Translations under genes and position numbers: made by a program
In this document: positions 51,447-60,747 of the stretch, one piece after another
Position numbering within the stretch: the stretch's first letter is position 1
Layout of the letters: each line of letters opens with the position of its first letter
Assembly (NCBI RefSeq): GCF_014207595.1
Contig: NZ_JACHGY010000001.1
Location: forward strand, 2,424,836 to 2,488,835
Direction of reading: 5' to 3'
Length of the DNA stretch: 64,000 bases
Origin: Algisphaera agarilytica
GTDB taxonomy: Bacteria; Planctomycetota; Phycisphaerae; Phycisphaerales; Phycisphaeraceae
Notes under the pieces: model-generated
What the model was told of the DNA's origin: nothing
The model's input: the letters and a program-made list of their open reading frames with translations, nothing else
Database searches by the model: none

Positions 51447-52117
51447 AACAGGCCGGATTCAAAGAGCGAGCGAACCGTTTCGGCTGGCTGGTTGTGCTGG
51501 GTGCTTGCCTGTTGGCGGGGCTGCCGGGCTGCTTTTTCAGCTCCGCGGTGATGTCGCCTCCCCGGAAGGCTGGGGTGTTGGGGTCGCCGGAAGGTCTTTA
51601 CCTCGGGGCGGACCGGTCGATCACGGTGCTGGCGGAACTGGACGACCACACCACGCGGGAGAACGTGGGTGTTTACTTGTCGGGTGAGTCGGTCGAACGT
51701 TTGATGCAGAAGCAGCACGCCGAGGCCGATTCCGAACTGCAGGTCAGCCTCTATGCCGTCAGCTTTTCGAATCCGAGTTATCCATTACGGGTGATACGTT
51801 CGGGAGATGATGGAACGCCGATCCGATCGACGATCGAGCGTGAGGTTGGCTCGGGGCAGTGGCTGGAATACGTCGCCGCGCCAAACGAGTCGGGCTATGT
51901 GCTGGAGTCCTCGGCTCGGTTGGGCGGCGAGCCCATCGACCTGACGATCGCAGTCGACCCCGGCAAGCATGTTTGGCGTCATCCGGTGAGCGATGCGATC
52001 CGCGTGGTGTTGTTGCCCGGTGCGATCGTTTTGGATGTGATTTCTGCCCCGGTGGTGATTCCGTACGTCGTGTGGGCGCTGTCGTACCCCGCAGGACGGC
52101 CGAGTAGTGGTGATTGA
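51443..52117 (+). CDS. Lipoprotein, YceK-like membrane end
   Basis: 224 residues from GTG 51443, overlapping the previous stop; the frame's longer upstream extension is a shadow. Signal peptide LVVLGACLLAGLPGC ends in LPGC. Middle is beta-rich and unassigned; the C-terminal segment HPVSDAIRVVLLPGAIVLDVISAPVVIPYVVW resembles the YceK-like PxxxxDxxxxPxxxPYVV end of small planctomycete and enterobacterial lipoproteins. Function unknown. Confidence 0.6.
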   Translation: MKQAGFKERANRFGWLVVLGACLLAGLPGCFFSSAVMSPPRKAGVLGSPEGLYLGADRSITVLAELDDHTTRENVGVYLSGESVERLMQKQHAEADSELQVSLYAVSFSNPSYPLRVIRSGDDGTPIRSTIEREVGSGQWLEYVAAPNESGYVLESSARLGGEPIDLTIAVDPGKHVWRHPVSDAIRVVLLPGAIVLDVISAPVVIPYVVWALSYPAGRPSSGD

Positions 52118-52146
52118 TGATAATGCGTTGATGGAGACGAACTGCC

Positions 52147-52548
52147 ATGACACTGGGTTTGCTGACATTTGCTTGGGTGTGGTTCTGCCTGGGGATCGTT
52201 TCCGGGGCGGTCTTAGGGCTGGTCTTTCACCGCGAAGACGGGTGGGGGGGCTACGGCTCGTGGCGTCGGCGCCTCGCTCGGCTCGGGCACATCGCGTTCT
52301 TCGGGACGGGGGTGCTGGTGCTGGCGATGGCGTTGACGGCCCGGGCGTTACCCGAGGTGCAGGCGGTGGCGGACGCGCTGCGTTGGGCCGGGCCGATGGC
52401 GGTGGTGGGGGCGGTGACGATGCCGTTGGTGTGTGGGTTGTCGGCGTGGCGCAAGCCGTGGCGGGTGTGGTTTCCGGTGCCGGTGACGGCGTTGGGCTTG
52501 AGTGTGTTGGGGTTCACCGCGGCGTTGATACGTGGGGTGTTGGCGTAG
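52147..52548 (+). CDS. Hypothetical membrane protein
   Basis: 133 residues, about four hydrophobic helices (LLTFAWVWFCLGIVSGAVLGL, IAFFGTGVLVLAMALTARAL, MAVVGAVTMPLVCGLSAW, VPVTALGLSVLGFTAALI). No conserved motif. The stop codon lies within the 52545-52607 palindrome. Third gene after the TetR operators. Confidence 0.6.
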   Translation: MTLGLLTFAWVWFCLGIVSGAVLGLVFHREDGWGGYGSWRRRLARLGHIAFFGTGVLVLAMALTARALPEVQAVADALRWAGPMAVVGAVTMPLVCGLSAWRKPWRVWFPVPVTALGLSVLGFTAALIRGVLA

Positions 52549-52607
52549 GGTGGGCATCGCCCACCGCGGGTAACCGGGTGTGTTTCGGTGGGCGGTGCCC
52601 ACCCTAC
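52545..52607. repeat. GTAGGGTGGGC palindromic intergenic repeat
   Basis: GTAGGGTGGGCATCGCCCACC and its inverse flank a ~20-nt loop. It provides the stop codon of the 52147 gene and ends 15 bp before the radical SAM start. Confidence 0.8.
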
Positions 52608-52621
52608 GAAAGGTGGTTGTC

Positions 52622-53953
52622 ATGAGGATTGGTTTCATTGCGATGAGTGGTGTGCGGGCGTGTGACCAGGAGTTGCTGCGCCTCGGGTTGACCTTGCCGG
52701 GCTTTGTGGAGCGGAGCAAGACGATCGCGTCGCTGCCGAGCCTGGGGTTGTTGACGCTGGCGGGGATGACGCCGCCGCGGCATGGCGTGGTGTACCGCGA
52801 CATCGAACAGATCGAGGACCTGTCGCTGGGCGACAACTTCGACCTCGTGGCGATCTCGACGTTTAGCGCCCAGGCCCCCGAGGCGTATCGCGTGGCGGAC
52901 GTGCTGCGGGCGGCCGGGGCGAAGGTGGTCATGGGCGGGCTGCACGTGACGACGCTGCCCGAAGAAGCGCTCCAACACTGCGACGCGGTGATGGTGGGCG
53001 AGGGCGAGCTGTGTTGGCCGCAGATCCTGGAGGACGCCGAGGCGGACAACCTGCAGCCGATCTACCGGAGTCAGCCGCAGGAATTCGACCTGCGCGAGTC
53101 GCCGATGCCCGCGTACCACCTGCTGGACATGGACCGCTACAACCGGATCACGGTGCAGACGACGCGTGGGTGCCCGCTGCGGTGTGAGTTCTGTGCGAGT
53201 TCGATCTTGCTGACGAACAAGTACAAGACCAAGCCGATCGATCGCGTGTTGGCGGAGGTGGATGCGATTTGCGGGCGTTGGCCCCGGCCGTTCCTGGAGT
53301 TCGCGGACGACAACAGCTTCATCAACCGCAGGCATTGGAAGCAGCTCCTGCCCGAACTCGCCAAACGCCGGGTGCGTTGGTTCACCGAGACCGATCTATC
53401 GATCGCCGAGGACGACGAGCTGCTGGCGATGATGCGGGCATCCGGCTGTGCACAGGTGCTCATCGGCCTGGAGTCGCCCATCGAAACCGGCCTGCACCAT
53501 CTGGAGCTCCGCAGCGACTGGAAACGCAAACGTCTGCCGTCCTACCGCGACGCGATCCAACGCATCCAGTCCCACGGCATCCGCGTCAACGGCTGCTTCG
53601 TGCTCGGCCTCGACGGCCACACCACCGACATCTTCGACCGCGTGTTCGACGCCGCGGTCGACTACGAACTGCACGACGTGCAGATCACCCTGCAGACCCC
53701 GTTCCCCGGCACGCCGCTGCATCAACGCCTCAAAGCCCAGGGCCGACTCACCCATGACGGCCAGTGGGAACGCTGCACGCTGTTCGATCTGAACTACGAG
53801 CCCATCGGCATGACAGCCGACGAACTCACCCAAGGCTTCCGCGACCTCGCGGTAAGAATCTACAGCGACGACCAGATGGCGTGGCGGCGCGAGACTTTCG
53901 CGAAGAAGTATGCGCGGCGGACGAGGCCGATACCTGCGCGATTGATCGCCTGA
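52622..53953 (+). CDS. B12-binding domain radical SAM protein
   Basis: 443 residues from ATG 52622, after AGGTGG. Residues ~1-140 form a cobalamin-binding-like Rossmann domain (VVMGGLHVTTLPEEA, VGEGELCWPQIL). The radical SAM cluster motif is C184-x3-C188-x2-C191 (GCPLRCEFC), followed by FADDNSFINRR and the TIM-barrel half. It resembles enzymes that methylate or rearrange unactivated carbon, such as the hopanoid C-methylase group, but the substrate is not assignable. Fourth gene of the TetR-controlled run. Confidence 0.87.
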   Translation: MRIGFIAMSGVRACDQELLRLGLTLPGFVERSKTIASLPSLGLLTLAGMTPPRHGVVYRDIEQIEDLSLGDNFDLVAISTFSAQAPEAYRVADVLRAAGAKVVMGGLHVTTLPEEALQHCDAVMVGEGELCWPQILEDAEADNLQPIYRSQPQEFDLRESPMPAYHLLDMDRYNRITVQTTRGCPLRCEFCASSILLTNKYKTKPIDRVLAEVDAICGRWPRPFLEFADDNSFINRRHWKQLLPELAKRRVRWFTETDLSIAEDDELLAMMRASGCAQVLIGLESPIETGLHHLELRSDWKRKRLPSYRDAIQRIQSHGIRVNGCFVLGLDGHTTDIFDRVFDAAVDYELHDVQITLQTPFPGTPLHQRLKAQGRLTHDGQWERCTLFDLNYEPIGMTADELTQGFRDLAVRIYSDDQMAWRRETFAKKYARRTRPIPARLIA

Positions 53954-53968
53954 TGGTTGCAGGATGAG

Positions 53969-55156
53969 CTAGCTTGCGGTTGGCGTATAAACCGGCAAAG
54001 TCAACGTAAACGTCGCCCCGCGGTCGGGGTGGGCTTGGGCGGTGAGGCCGCCGCCGTGGGCCATGGCTATGGATTCGCTGATGGCCAGGCCCATGCCCAT
54101 GCCTTTTTCTTTGGTGGTGTAGAAGGGGTCGAAGACCGAGTCGAGCTGGTCCTGCGTCAGGCGTTTGCCGTGGTCGCGGACGGCGACGGCGACCTGCTTC
54201 TCGCCCGCTGGGCGGGTGGTCAGCTCGATGCGTCGCTCGGCGGGCGGGGTTTCGTCCATGGCGTCGATGGCGTTGCGGATGAAGTTCATGATGATCTGTT
54301 CGATCTGGATCGGGTCGACCTTCACCGGGCTCGCCTCGGATTCGAGGTGGAGCTCGACCACGACGCGGTGCTCCATGAGCTGTTGGTTGCACAGGTCCAG
54401 GACGTTCTTGGCCAAGGTGTTGAGCGTGACCGTCTCGGCCTTGGTCGGGCGTTTGGCGATCATGCTCCGCAGGCGTTTGATCATCTCGCCTCCGCGCTGG
54501 GCCTGCTCGTTGATGCGCCCGAGCGTGTCGCGGATGAGCTCGGGGTCCGGCCGGCGGTTTTCCATCCGCTTGGTGAGGCCGGCGGCGTAGTTGGCGATCG
54601 CGCTGAGGGGCTGGTTAAGTTCGTGGGCGAGGCCCGACGCCATCTCGCCGAGCATGTTCAGGCGGGTGACGTGGGCGAGTTCTTCCTGGTGGCGTTGTAC
54701 CTCGGACTGGGCTTCGGTGAGTTCGGTCAGGTCGTTGAAGCCGGTGATGAGCAGTTCGACGCCGTCGCACAGGACGCGCTGCGAGGAGAGGATGATCCGC
54801 ACGGGCGAGCCGTCTTTGCGTCGGCTCCACAGCTCGCGGTCCTGGACCGCGCCCTTCTCGCGGATAAGCTTGACGATGGCCCGCCGGTCCTCGGGGTTGT
54901 AGTAGAGGTTGGGTGAGATCTCGCCGGTCAGTTCCTTGGCGGGGTAGCCGAGGATGGATTCCATCTGGTGGTTGGCGCTGACCACCCGGCCGCTCTCGAT
55001 TTCCGAGAGGATCATGGGCACCGGAGACGCCTGGACCAGCCGGACCATTAAGTCCGTGGACGGGCCCGCGCCGAACGAGGGGCTTCCGTTGCCCGGGTCA
55101 GAATCGGAAGGGGGTTGCGAACGGCCTTGGCGGGTTTCGTCGGCGTCGTGCGACAT
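53969..55156 (-). CDS. PAS domain sensor histidine kinase
   Basis: 395 residues from ATG 55156; an upstream open frame to 55333 is low complexity. PAS domain at ~36-145, then HisKA with H178 in GLAHELNQPL, then HATPase: N box NFIRNAIDAM, F box FDPFYTTK, G2 GMGMGLAIS. The G1 box reads RDHGKRL, lacking the usual second Gly. No membrane helices, so it senses a cytoplasmic signal. NtrB/FixL-type. No response regulator is adjacent. Confidence 0.88.
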   Translation of the reverse strand: MSHDADETRQGRSQPPSDSDPGNGSPSFGAGPSTDLMVRLVQASPVPMILSEIESGRVVSANHQMESILGYPAKELTGEISPNLYYNPEDRRAIVKLIREKGAVQDRELWSRRKDGSPVRIILSSQRVLCDGVELLITGFNDLTELTEAQSEVQRHQEELAHVTRLNMLGEMASGLAHELNQPLSAIANYAAGLTKRMENRRPDPELIRDTLGRINEQAQRGGEMIKRLRSMIAKRPTKAETVTLNTLAKNVLDLCNQQLMEHRVVVELHLESEASPVKVDPIQIEQIIMNFIRNAIDAMDETPPAERRIELTTRPAGEKQVAVAVRDHGKRLTQDQLDSVFDPFYTTKEKGMGMGLAISESIAMAHGGGLTAQAHPDRGATFTLTLPVYTPTAS

Positions 55157-55229
55157 GCGTTCCCAGTGTAATCCATGGGCGGCGGTTGGCCGTAACGCTG
55201 GCGGGGCCGTGCGGTCGTAGTGCGGGACC

Positions 55230-56768
55230 TCAGGCGTTGTCGCGGGGTTGTTGCCAGTAGGCGGGTTGGTAGCCGTGGCGGACGGGTTTGCCCTCGAACG
55301 GCTGGTTGAACGTCGCGTCCACCCCCGCCTCAACCGTGCGCTGGTATTCGTCTTGGGTCATCGCAAAGACGATGGGCATCTCGTCGGCGTAGGCGGGGTG
55401 CTTGTCCGCGAGGCCGCGCTGCTGATCCCAGACCAGGTCGTGCGCTTCGATGCCGACGCCCTTGGCCAGGATCATGTAGTCGACGGTGTGCTGCAGCATC
55501 TCGCGCACCACCTCGGCATACGCGGGGTTGTCCGCGAGGTTGTTGGTCATCTCCGGGTCCTCGGCGGGCTCGTAGAGATAGATATCCTTGGAGAACGGGA
55601 TGTAGCCGAAGCGGAACCGGTCGTTCTCGACGATCTTGAGTGAATCGCAGAACTCGCTGAAGTTGGTGGTGCGGGGCGGCGCGTTGCAGGCTCCCAGCGG
55701 GCCGAGCAGGCTGCGAGCGGCGCCGAAGGCGCGGGTGTCGCCGGCGATGTCGAGGGCGGTGGCGCCCAGGTCGATGTTGCCCACCAGGGTCTGGCTGCGC
55801 GAGCCGGCGTCGAGGCCGGGGTGGTTCGAGAGGATCAGCGGGATCTCGAGGTGTTGGCGGTAGGGGTAGGGGCCTTTTTCCTGGATGCCGTGGTCGCCGA
55901 GCATGTCGCCGTGGTCGGTGGAGAACAGGATCGTGGTCTTCTCGAGTTGGCCCGCGGCGTCGAGGGCGTCGTGCACCCGCCCGATCTGCTGGTCGATGAA
56001 TACGATCATCTCGGCATACGCGATGCGCAGCTGGTCGAGCGCCGGTTTGTCCTTGAACACCGGCAGCACCCGGGCGCTGCGTGTCTCAAGCGAGCTATGG
56101 GGGAACGACTCGGGCGCAAAGTTCACCACCGGCGGCAGCTTCTCGGGGTCGCACGCACCCACGACCGTCGACGGCGGGTCGTACGGCTGGTGTGGCCCCT
56201 GGAACGAGACCCAGGCGAACATCGGGGCTTCGTCCTGGGCGTGTTGGTCGATGAAATCGATCGTGCGTGACGCGATCCAGTGTTCGTAGTACTCCTCGGG
56301 CTCGAAGGCGAACTGCCCGTTTTCGATGTTCCAAACGCCGGTGATCTCGGGGCGGCGGGCTTTGAGCCATTGGAAGTAGTGGTCTTGGTCCCCGAGTCGG
56401 CCCTCTTCGAAGAGCTGGCCGATGTGGAAGCCCTTGGTGTCGAGGCCGGGGGTGTGGTGGAGCTTGCCGAACGCGCCGGTGGTGTAGCCGTTGTTGGCCA
56501 TGCGCTGGGGCAGGTATTCGAGGCCCGGGCGTTCGGGCAGGTCGTTGGCCCAGACGCCGTGGTCGGAGACGAATCGCCCGGTCATCATGCTGGCGCGTCC
56601 GGGCCCGCACACGGGCGACTGCGCGATCGCGCGGTCGAACACGACGCCGTTCGCCGCAAGGCGGTCGAGGTTGGGCGTGGGCACGCCCGCGCAGCCGTAG
56701 CAGCTCAGGAAGTCGCTGCGGAGCTGGTCACAGAGAAACACGAAGACGTTGCGGCGGGGTTGATGCAT
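55230..56768 (-). CDS. Sulfatase (type I, Cys-type)
   Basis: 512 residues from ATG 56768. Metal ligands VFLCDQLRSDFLSCYG; the formylglycine motif C54-x-P56-x-R58 (SPVCGPGRASMMTGR) is intact; FSTDHGDMLGDHG contributes the second Asp/His set. It hydrolyses sulfate esters once Cys54 is oxidised. No signal peptide, so cytoplasmic, as in planctomycete degradation of imported sulfated sugars. Substrate not known. Confidence 0.9.
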   Translation of the reverse strand: MHQPRRNVFVFLCDQLRSDFLSCYGCAGVPTPNLDRLAANGVVFDRAIAQSPVCGPGRASMMTGRFVSDHGVWANDLPERPGLEYLPQRMANNGYTTGAFGKLHHTPGLDTKGFHIGQLFEEGRLGDQDHYFQWLKARRPEITGVWNIENGQFAFEPEEYYEHWIASRTIDFIDQHAQDEAPMFAWVSFQGPHQPYDPPSTVVGACDPEKLPPVVNFAPESFPHSSLETRSARVLPVFKDKPALDQLRIAYAEMIVFIDQQIGRVHDALDAAGQLEKTTILFSTDHGDMLGDHGIQEKGPYPYRQHLEIPLILSNHPGLDAGSRSQTLVGNIDLGATALDIAGDTRAFGAARSLLGPLGACNAPPRTTNFSEFCDSLKIVENDRFRFGYIPFSKDIYLYEPAEDPEMTNNLADNPAYAEVVREMLQHTVDYMILAKGVGIEAHDLVWDQQRGLADKHPAYADEMPIVFAMTQDEYQRTVEAGVDATFNQPFEGKPVRHGYQPAYWQQPRDNA

Positions 56769-56961
56769 AACGGGATTCGGTTGGCCAGAATAGAGAAAGA
56801 ACGCCCGGAATCCATGCGTGCCTCGGACTTTGGTCGATGACGTCAACCGCGCATTTCTGCGTGAAGAAGACATCCTGGCCGAATCGGCTTCAGCGATGAA
56901 TGGGCGAGCATCCTAAACGGAGTGCGCTCACTTAGATAGTTGCCGCGGTTTGGCCGAAGGT

Positions 56962-59055
56962 TTACCGAGAGGCAGATTGCGAACCCGCTTCGCCGGGGTT
57001 GGGGCTTGGCCCGGGGGCGCGGTTGAGCAGGTCGAAATAGAGGAAGGGTTGGCTGAGACCGTGGAAGTCTCGGATAGGCCAGCCTTCGGGTCCGCTCAGC
57101 ACACGGTCCCCGCCGCAGAGGGTCACAAAGCTGTGTCGGCGGAAGGTGGTCGTATGGTTGACGTGTCGGCTCAGCCGGTGGAGGCGCGGCTGTGGCTCGG
57201 CGTCCAGCACTTCGCCCAAGGCGTAAGCGGCGGCCCAAGCCCGGTCGGCGTCTTCGTCTTCGAGCTGGAGCAGAAGGGGGGCAACGTCGAACACCGCCCC
57301 GGTTTCGGCGGCGGCTCGGACGACCGCGAGCTGCACCCACATCGGCCGGTCGGGCAACGCCCCGGCCTTCTGGATGGCATCGGTGTGGCCGGCGAAGGCC
57401 AGGGCCTGTGCGGCGGCTCGTTGACCCAGCAACGTCGAGAAATCGTTACGGCTTGACGACAAGAGCTGCTCGGCCAGTGCCACCCCTTGGCGATCGCCAG
57501 CGATCGCAAGGCCTAACGCGACGTACCCGCCCAGCAGTCTGTCGTCAGAACTAAGCTCAAACGATTGGCTACGCAACGCCTCGATGGCTTGGGGCCGGCC
57601 TGTGATCCCCAGCCCCATCGCGGCAGCGCTACGCAGCAGTGGCGGCTCGTTACCACGCTTCATGAGCTTGGCCAATTCACGAACGATCTCGCGCTGATCG
57701 GAACCCGATAGTGCCCGGCGGCCGGTGACCGGTGTTCCCAGGGCCCAGTCGGCCGTCGCTTCGTTTCGCCGGCTGAGTATGCCAAGGCCGAGCGCTGCGG
57801 AGCCCCGCACCAACGCCTCGGGAAGCTGCTGCTCCAAGGCCTTGCCGCCGCCGACCTGGGTGCCGCGTGTCTCGCCTTTGAGCAGGCTCAGCAGGAGGCG
57901 CAGCTCTTCTTCCGATTCATCGGTCTGCATCGCCAGCGCCAGCGTCGCCTGGCCCCGCAGCATGTGCAGTTGATTGAGTTCTTCGAACTTCGAGGCATCG
58001 TTCTGCTTGCGGCGACCCGGAGTGAGATTGATCGGCTCGGTTGTTCCTTGCCGGGCCAAACGCCGGGTCACGCGTTGGAACGTGCGTATATCCGAGATCT
58101 CGGTTTGTGCGGCCAAGCTGGCGAGCGCAGCGGTTTGCAATTCCATTCCGACCCGAGCGGTGGTCGATCCGTGGACGACCAAATCGCCCATCTCTTCTAG
58201 CGCCCGGAAAGCGGTGATCGATTCGCCTCGGCGTCGTCGTTCAGCGACTTCCAGACGCCAGCCGTCATTGTTTAGCCGTTGATGTGCCGAGGCGTAGGCG
58301 AGGGCTTGCGCCGACAGCGTCGGGTTTCGCGACTCTTGGACGACGGCAGCGATCAGGCGGTCCGCCTCGGGTGCGTCGTGTTGGGCCAGCGCCCAAATCG
58401 CCATGCGTCGGACTTCATCGGTCGACCCGTTTTTGACCGCGTGGGCGAGTTCAGCCAGTTCGCTGCGCTCCGCGGTCGGGAGCAGGCCCAGGCCCACCAT
58501 ACGTCCGATCGCGTCGATCTCGCTGCGTTCGTCACGCGACCGTTCGATCAGGGCTTCGCGGCTGCGGGCGTTGGCGGTCAGCCCCAGCGCAGCCCATGCC
58601 GCTTCGCGGACCAACGCTTCGGGGTCGTCGATCAGCCCGAGATCGCGGGGCGTGTTTTCCTCGGCCCGTGGCGGGACCTCTCCCAACACCAAGACGGTCA
58701 CATCGGGGTGTTGCATCCGAGCCAGAGCGAGCAGCGCACCGTAACGGACCTGTGCCGAGTCGTGATCCAGGGCTTCGATAAGTTTTTCGCTGGCCTTTTT
58801 GATATCGGTCGGGGCAAGGGGGGCGGCGGGGGCGAACGAAGCGGAGCGTGTTTGGTCAAGGATGGATGGCCAATGGGCTTCCCACCAATGCAGCCAGCGA
58901 TACCGGGCGTCGATATCGGTGGCGTTTTGACCGGGATGGTGGAGATTAAGTTCTTCTTCGAGGCGTTCGCCCGCCGTGGCAGGCGCAGTGGAAAACAGAG
59001 TTAATCCCATGCAAAAGACGATGAACCAACAGCAAGCCAGGGCGTGGTGCCTCAT
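56962..59055 (-). CDS. Secreted HEAT-repeat protein
   Basis: 697 residues from ATG 59055, after GGAG. Signal peptide MRHHALACCWFIVFCMGLTLFSTAPATA. Several Ala/Leu-rich two-helix units with VRYGALLALARMQHPD, LVREAAWAALGLTANA and RRMAIWALAQHDAPEAD show HEAT/PBS-lyase repeats along most of the length. Probably a periplasmic scaffold; no catalytic residues seen. Confidence 0.75.
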   Translation of the reverse strand: MRHHALACCWFIVFCMGLTLFSTAPATAGERLEEELNLHHPGQNATDIDARYRWLHWWEAHWPSILDQTRSASFAPAAPLAPTDIKKASEKLIEALDHDSAQVRYGALLALARMQHPDVTVLVLGEVPPRAEENTPRDLGLIDDPEALVREAAWAALGLTANARSREALIERSRDERSEIDAIGRMVGLGLLPTAERSELAELAHAVKNGSTDEVRRMAIWALAQHDAPEADRLIAAVVQESRNPTLSAQALAYASAHQRLNNDGWRLEVAERRRRGESITAFRALEEMGDLVVHGSTTARVGMELQTAALASLAAQTEISDIRTFQRVTRRLARQGTTEPINLTPGRRKQNDASKFEELNQLHMLRGQATLALAMQTDESEEELRLLLSLLKGETRGTQVGGGKALEQQLPEALVRGSAALGLGILSRRNEATADWALGTPVTGRRALSGSDQREIVRELAKLMKRGNEPPLLRSAAAMGLGITGRPQAIEALRSQSFELSSDDRLLGGYVALGLAIAGDRQGVALAEQLLSSSRNDFSTLLGQRAAAQALAFAGHTDAIQKAGALPDRPMWVQLAVVRAAAETGAVFDVAPLLLQLEDEDADRAWAAAYALGEVLDAEPQPRLHRLSRHVNHTTTFRRHSFVTLCGGDRVLSGPEGWPIRDFHGLSQPFLYFDLLNRAPGPSPNPGEAGSQSASR

Positions 59056-59216
59056 ATCCGAGTCTCCGAAATGTGAGTTAAACGAAACGAGCAAGGATCG
59101 ACGCGTGGCCCAAAACGTCTGATTTCGAGCTTCAACATATCCTTTAAAGACGAGCCGCCCTAGGGTTTTTGCCGAAAAAATCCTGAATCTGAGGCGTTTT
59201 TATTCGTCTAAAAGGA

Positions 59217-59660
59217 TTAGATCCCGATGTCTTCGTTCCAGAGGTCGGGCTTTTCTTCGACGAACTTCTTCATCAGCGCGATGCACTGCGGGTCGTTCAT
59301 GAGGATGAACTCGACGCCGCGTTCTCTGAAGAGGTCTTCAGCGCCCAGGAAGTTCTGGTTCTCGCCGACGAGCACGCGGGGGATGCGGTAGAGCAGGCTG
59401 GTGCCGGTGCACATGATGCAGGGGCTGAGGGTGGAGACGAGGGTGAGCTGGGGCCAGTCGCGGCGTCGGCCGGCGTTGCGGATGCAGACGACCTCGGCGT
59501 GGGCGGTGGGGTCGCCCTTCTGCACGCGCTCGTTGTGGCCGCGGGCGACGATGGCGTCGTCGTCGGGGGAGTACAGCACGCTGCCGATGGGCAGGCCGCC
59601 TTCGTTGTAGCTTTTGAGTGCCTGCTGGTAGGCGGCGTCCATCAATTCTTGATCGGTCAT
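59217..59660 (-). CDS. Nucleoside/cytosine deaminase family protein
   Basis: 147 residues from ATG 59660; upstream frame to 59975 is antisense to the hydrolase gene. Zinc site THAEVV and SPCIMC, with the catalytic Glu in HAE, all present. Sequence around NEGGLPIGSVL and RNAGRR is closest to yeast-type cytosine deaminase (Fcy1). Acts in the cytoplasm in pyrimidine salvage. Divergent from the hydrolase. Confidence 0.86.
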   Translation of the reverse strand: MTDQELMDAAYQQALKSYNEGGLPIGSVLYSPDDDAIVARGHNERVQKGDPTAHAEVVCIRNAGRRRDWPQLTLVSTLSPCIMCTGTSLLYRIPRVLVGENQNFLGAEDLFRERGVEFILMNDPQCIALMKKFVEEKPDLWNEDIGI

Positions 59661-59742
59661 GGGGCTTCCATGGACACGCCGAGGGGAGAAGTGCGGCGTT
59701 GAGGTCGGGGTGTAGCAGGATTCGCGGTATCTTAACGCGGCA

Positions 59743-60663
59743 GTGCTCGGTTTACTCGTTCTATTTTCGGTTGCGTTTGCTTTGCTGATGGCCCTCGGCG
59801 CGGGGGCGATCCTGTGGCAGATGAACAAGCCGCGCCGCAAGACGCTGGGCGTCGTGCTCGCGATGGGCGGGGCGGTGGAGCCGGCCGACCTGGAGCTCGA
59901 AGGCGAAGAGGTCACGTTCAACCTGTCCGACGGCTCGGCGAGCCCGGGCTGGATCGTGACCGGTGACGTGGCCAACGGGCCCGCCGCCGTCGTGGTACAC
60001 GGCCACCGCGACAGCCGATTCGGCTCGCTCTACCGCGCCCAGATGCTGCGGCCCTACTGCAGCCACATCGCGGTGTTCGATCTGCCCGGCCACGGCGATG
60101 CCCAGGCCAAGCGTTGCCTCATGGGCGACCGCGAGGCGGAGGACATCCACGCGGTGGTCGACGGCCTGCCCGAGGGCATGGTCGGCGAGGCCGGGCTGGT
60201 CCTGCTGGGCTACTCGATGGGGGCGACGTTTGTGCTCAAGGCCGCGGCGCTCTGGCCCGAGCTGGTGGAGCGGGGCGGGGTGATCGCGTGTGCGCCGTAC
60301 CGCTGGTGGGACGAGGGGCTGCGGGGGCAGATGAAGCGGCGGGCGTTGCCGACCTGGCCGATGGTGCCGCTGGTGGCGGGGGTGCTGCACGCCGCGTCGC
60401 GGATGAACCTGTCGCTCGGCGAGCGCCCGGGGTTCGACCGCGCAGACGACGCCGCGGCGCTGCAGAGCCCGCTGCTGGTGCTGCACGGCGACGAAGACAC
60501 GATCTGCCCGTTGAGTGCCGGCCAGGCGATCGCCGAGGCTGCGCCGCGGGGCGAGCTGGCGGTGATCGAAGGCGGGACCCACAACCAATTGCTCGGGGCC
60601 GACTACGACGCGGTCCATACGGCGTTATCCGGCTTCTTCAAAAAGCTGGGCAAGCAGCCGTGA
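59743..60663 (+). CDS. Alpha/beta hydrolase, membrane-anchored
   Basis: 306 residues from GTG 59743. N-terminal helix (LGLLVLFSVAFALLMALGAGAILW). HGHRDSR oxyanion region, nucleophile elbow GYSMGA, acid in LHGDEDTICP and His in GTHNQLLG are in order, so the catalytic triad is intact. Resembles BEM46/YqkD-type membrane-associated hydrolases. Substrate unknown. Confidence 0.86.
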   Translation: MLGLLVLFSVAFALLMALGAGAILWQMNKPRRKTLGVVLAMGGAVEPADLELEGEEVTFNLSDGSASPGWIVTGDVANGPAAVVVHGHRDSRFGSLYRAQMLRPYCSHIAVFDLPGHGDAQAKRCLMGDREAEDIHAVVDGLPEGMVGEAGLVLLGYSMGATFVLKAAALWPELVERGGVIACAPYRWWDEGLRGQMKRRALPTWPMVPLVAGVLHAASRMNLSLGERPGFDRADDAAALQSPLLVLHGDEDTICPLSAGQAIAEAAPRGELAVIEGGTHNQLLGADYDAVHTALSGFFKKLGKQP

Positions 60664-60747
60664 CGGGGTATGATGAGTGGTTGGGTCCTGCCGTGGCTGC
60701 GCGATGAGTGCGTGGCCCGAAGCACGGACCCGGATTGGAGTTCGACG

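Noticed and set aside
53969-55156. Complete two-component system
   Set aside because: No response regulator gene adjoins the histidine kinase; the neighbours are a radical SAM and a sulfatase gene.
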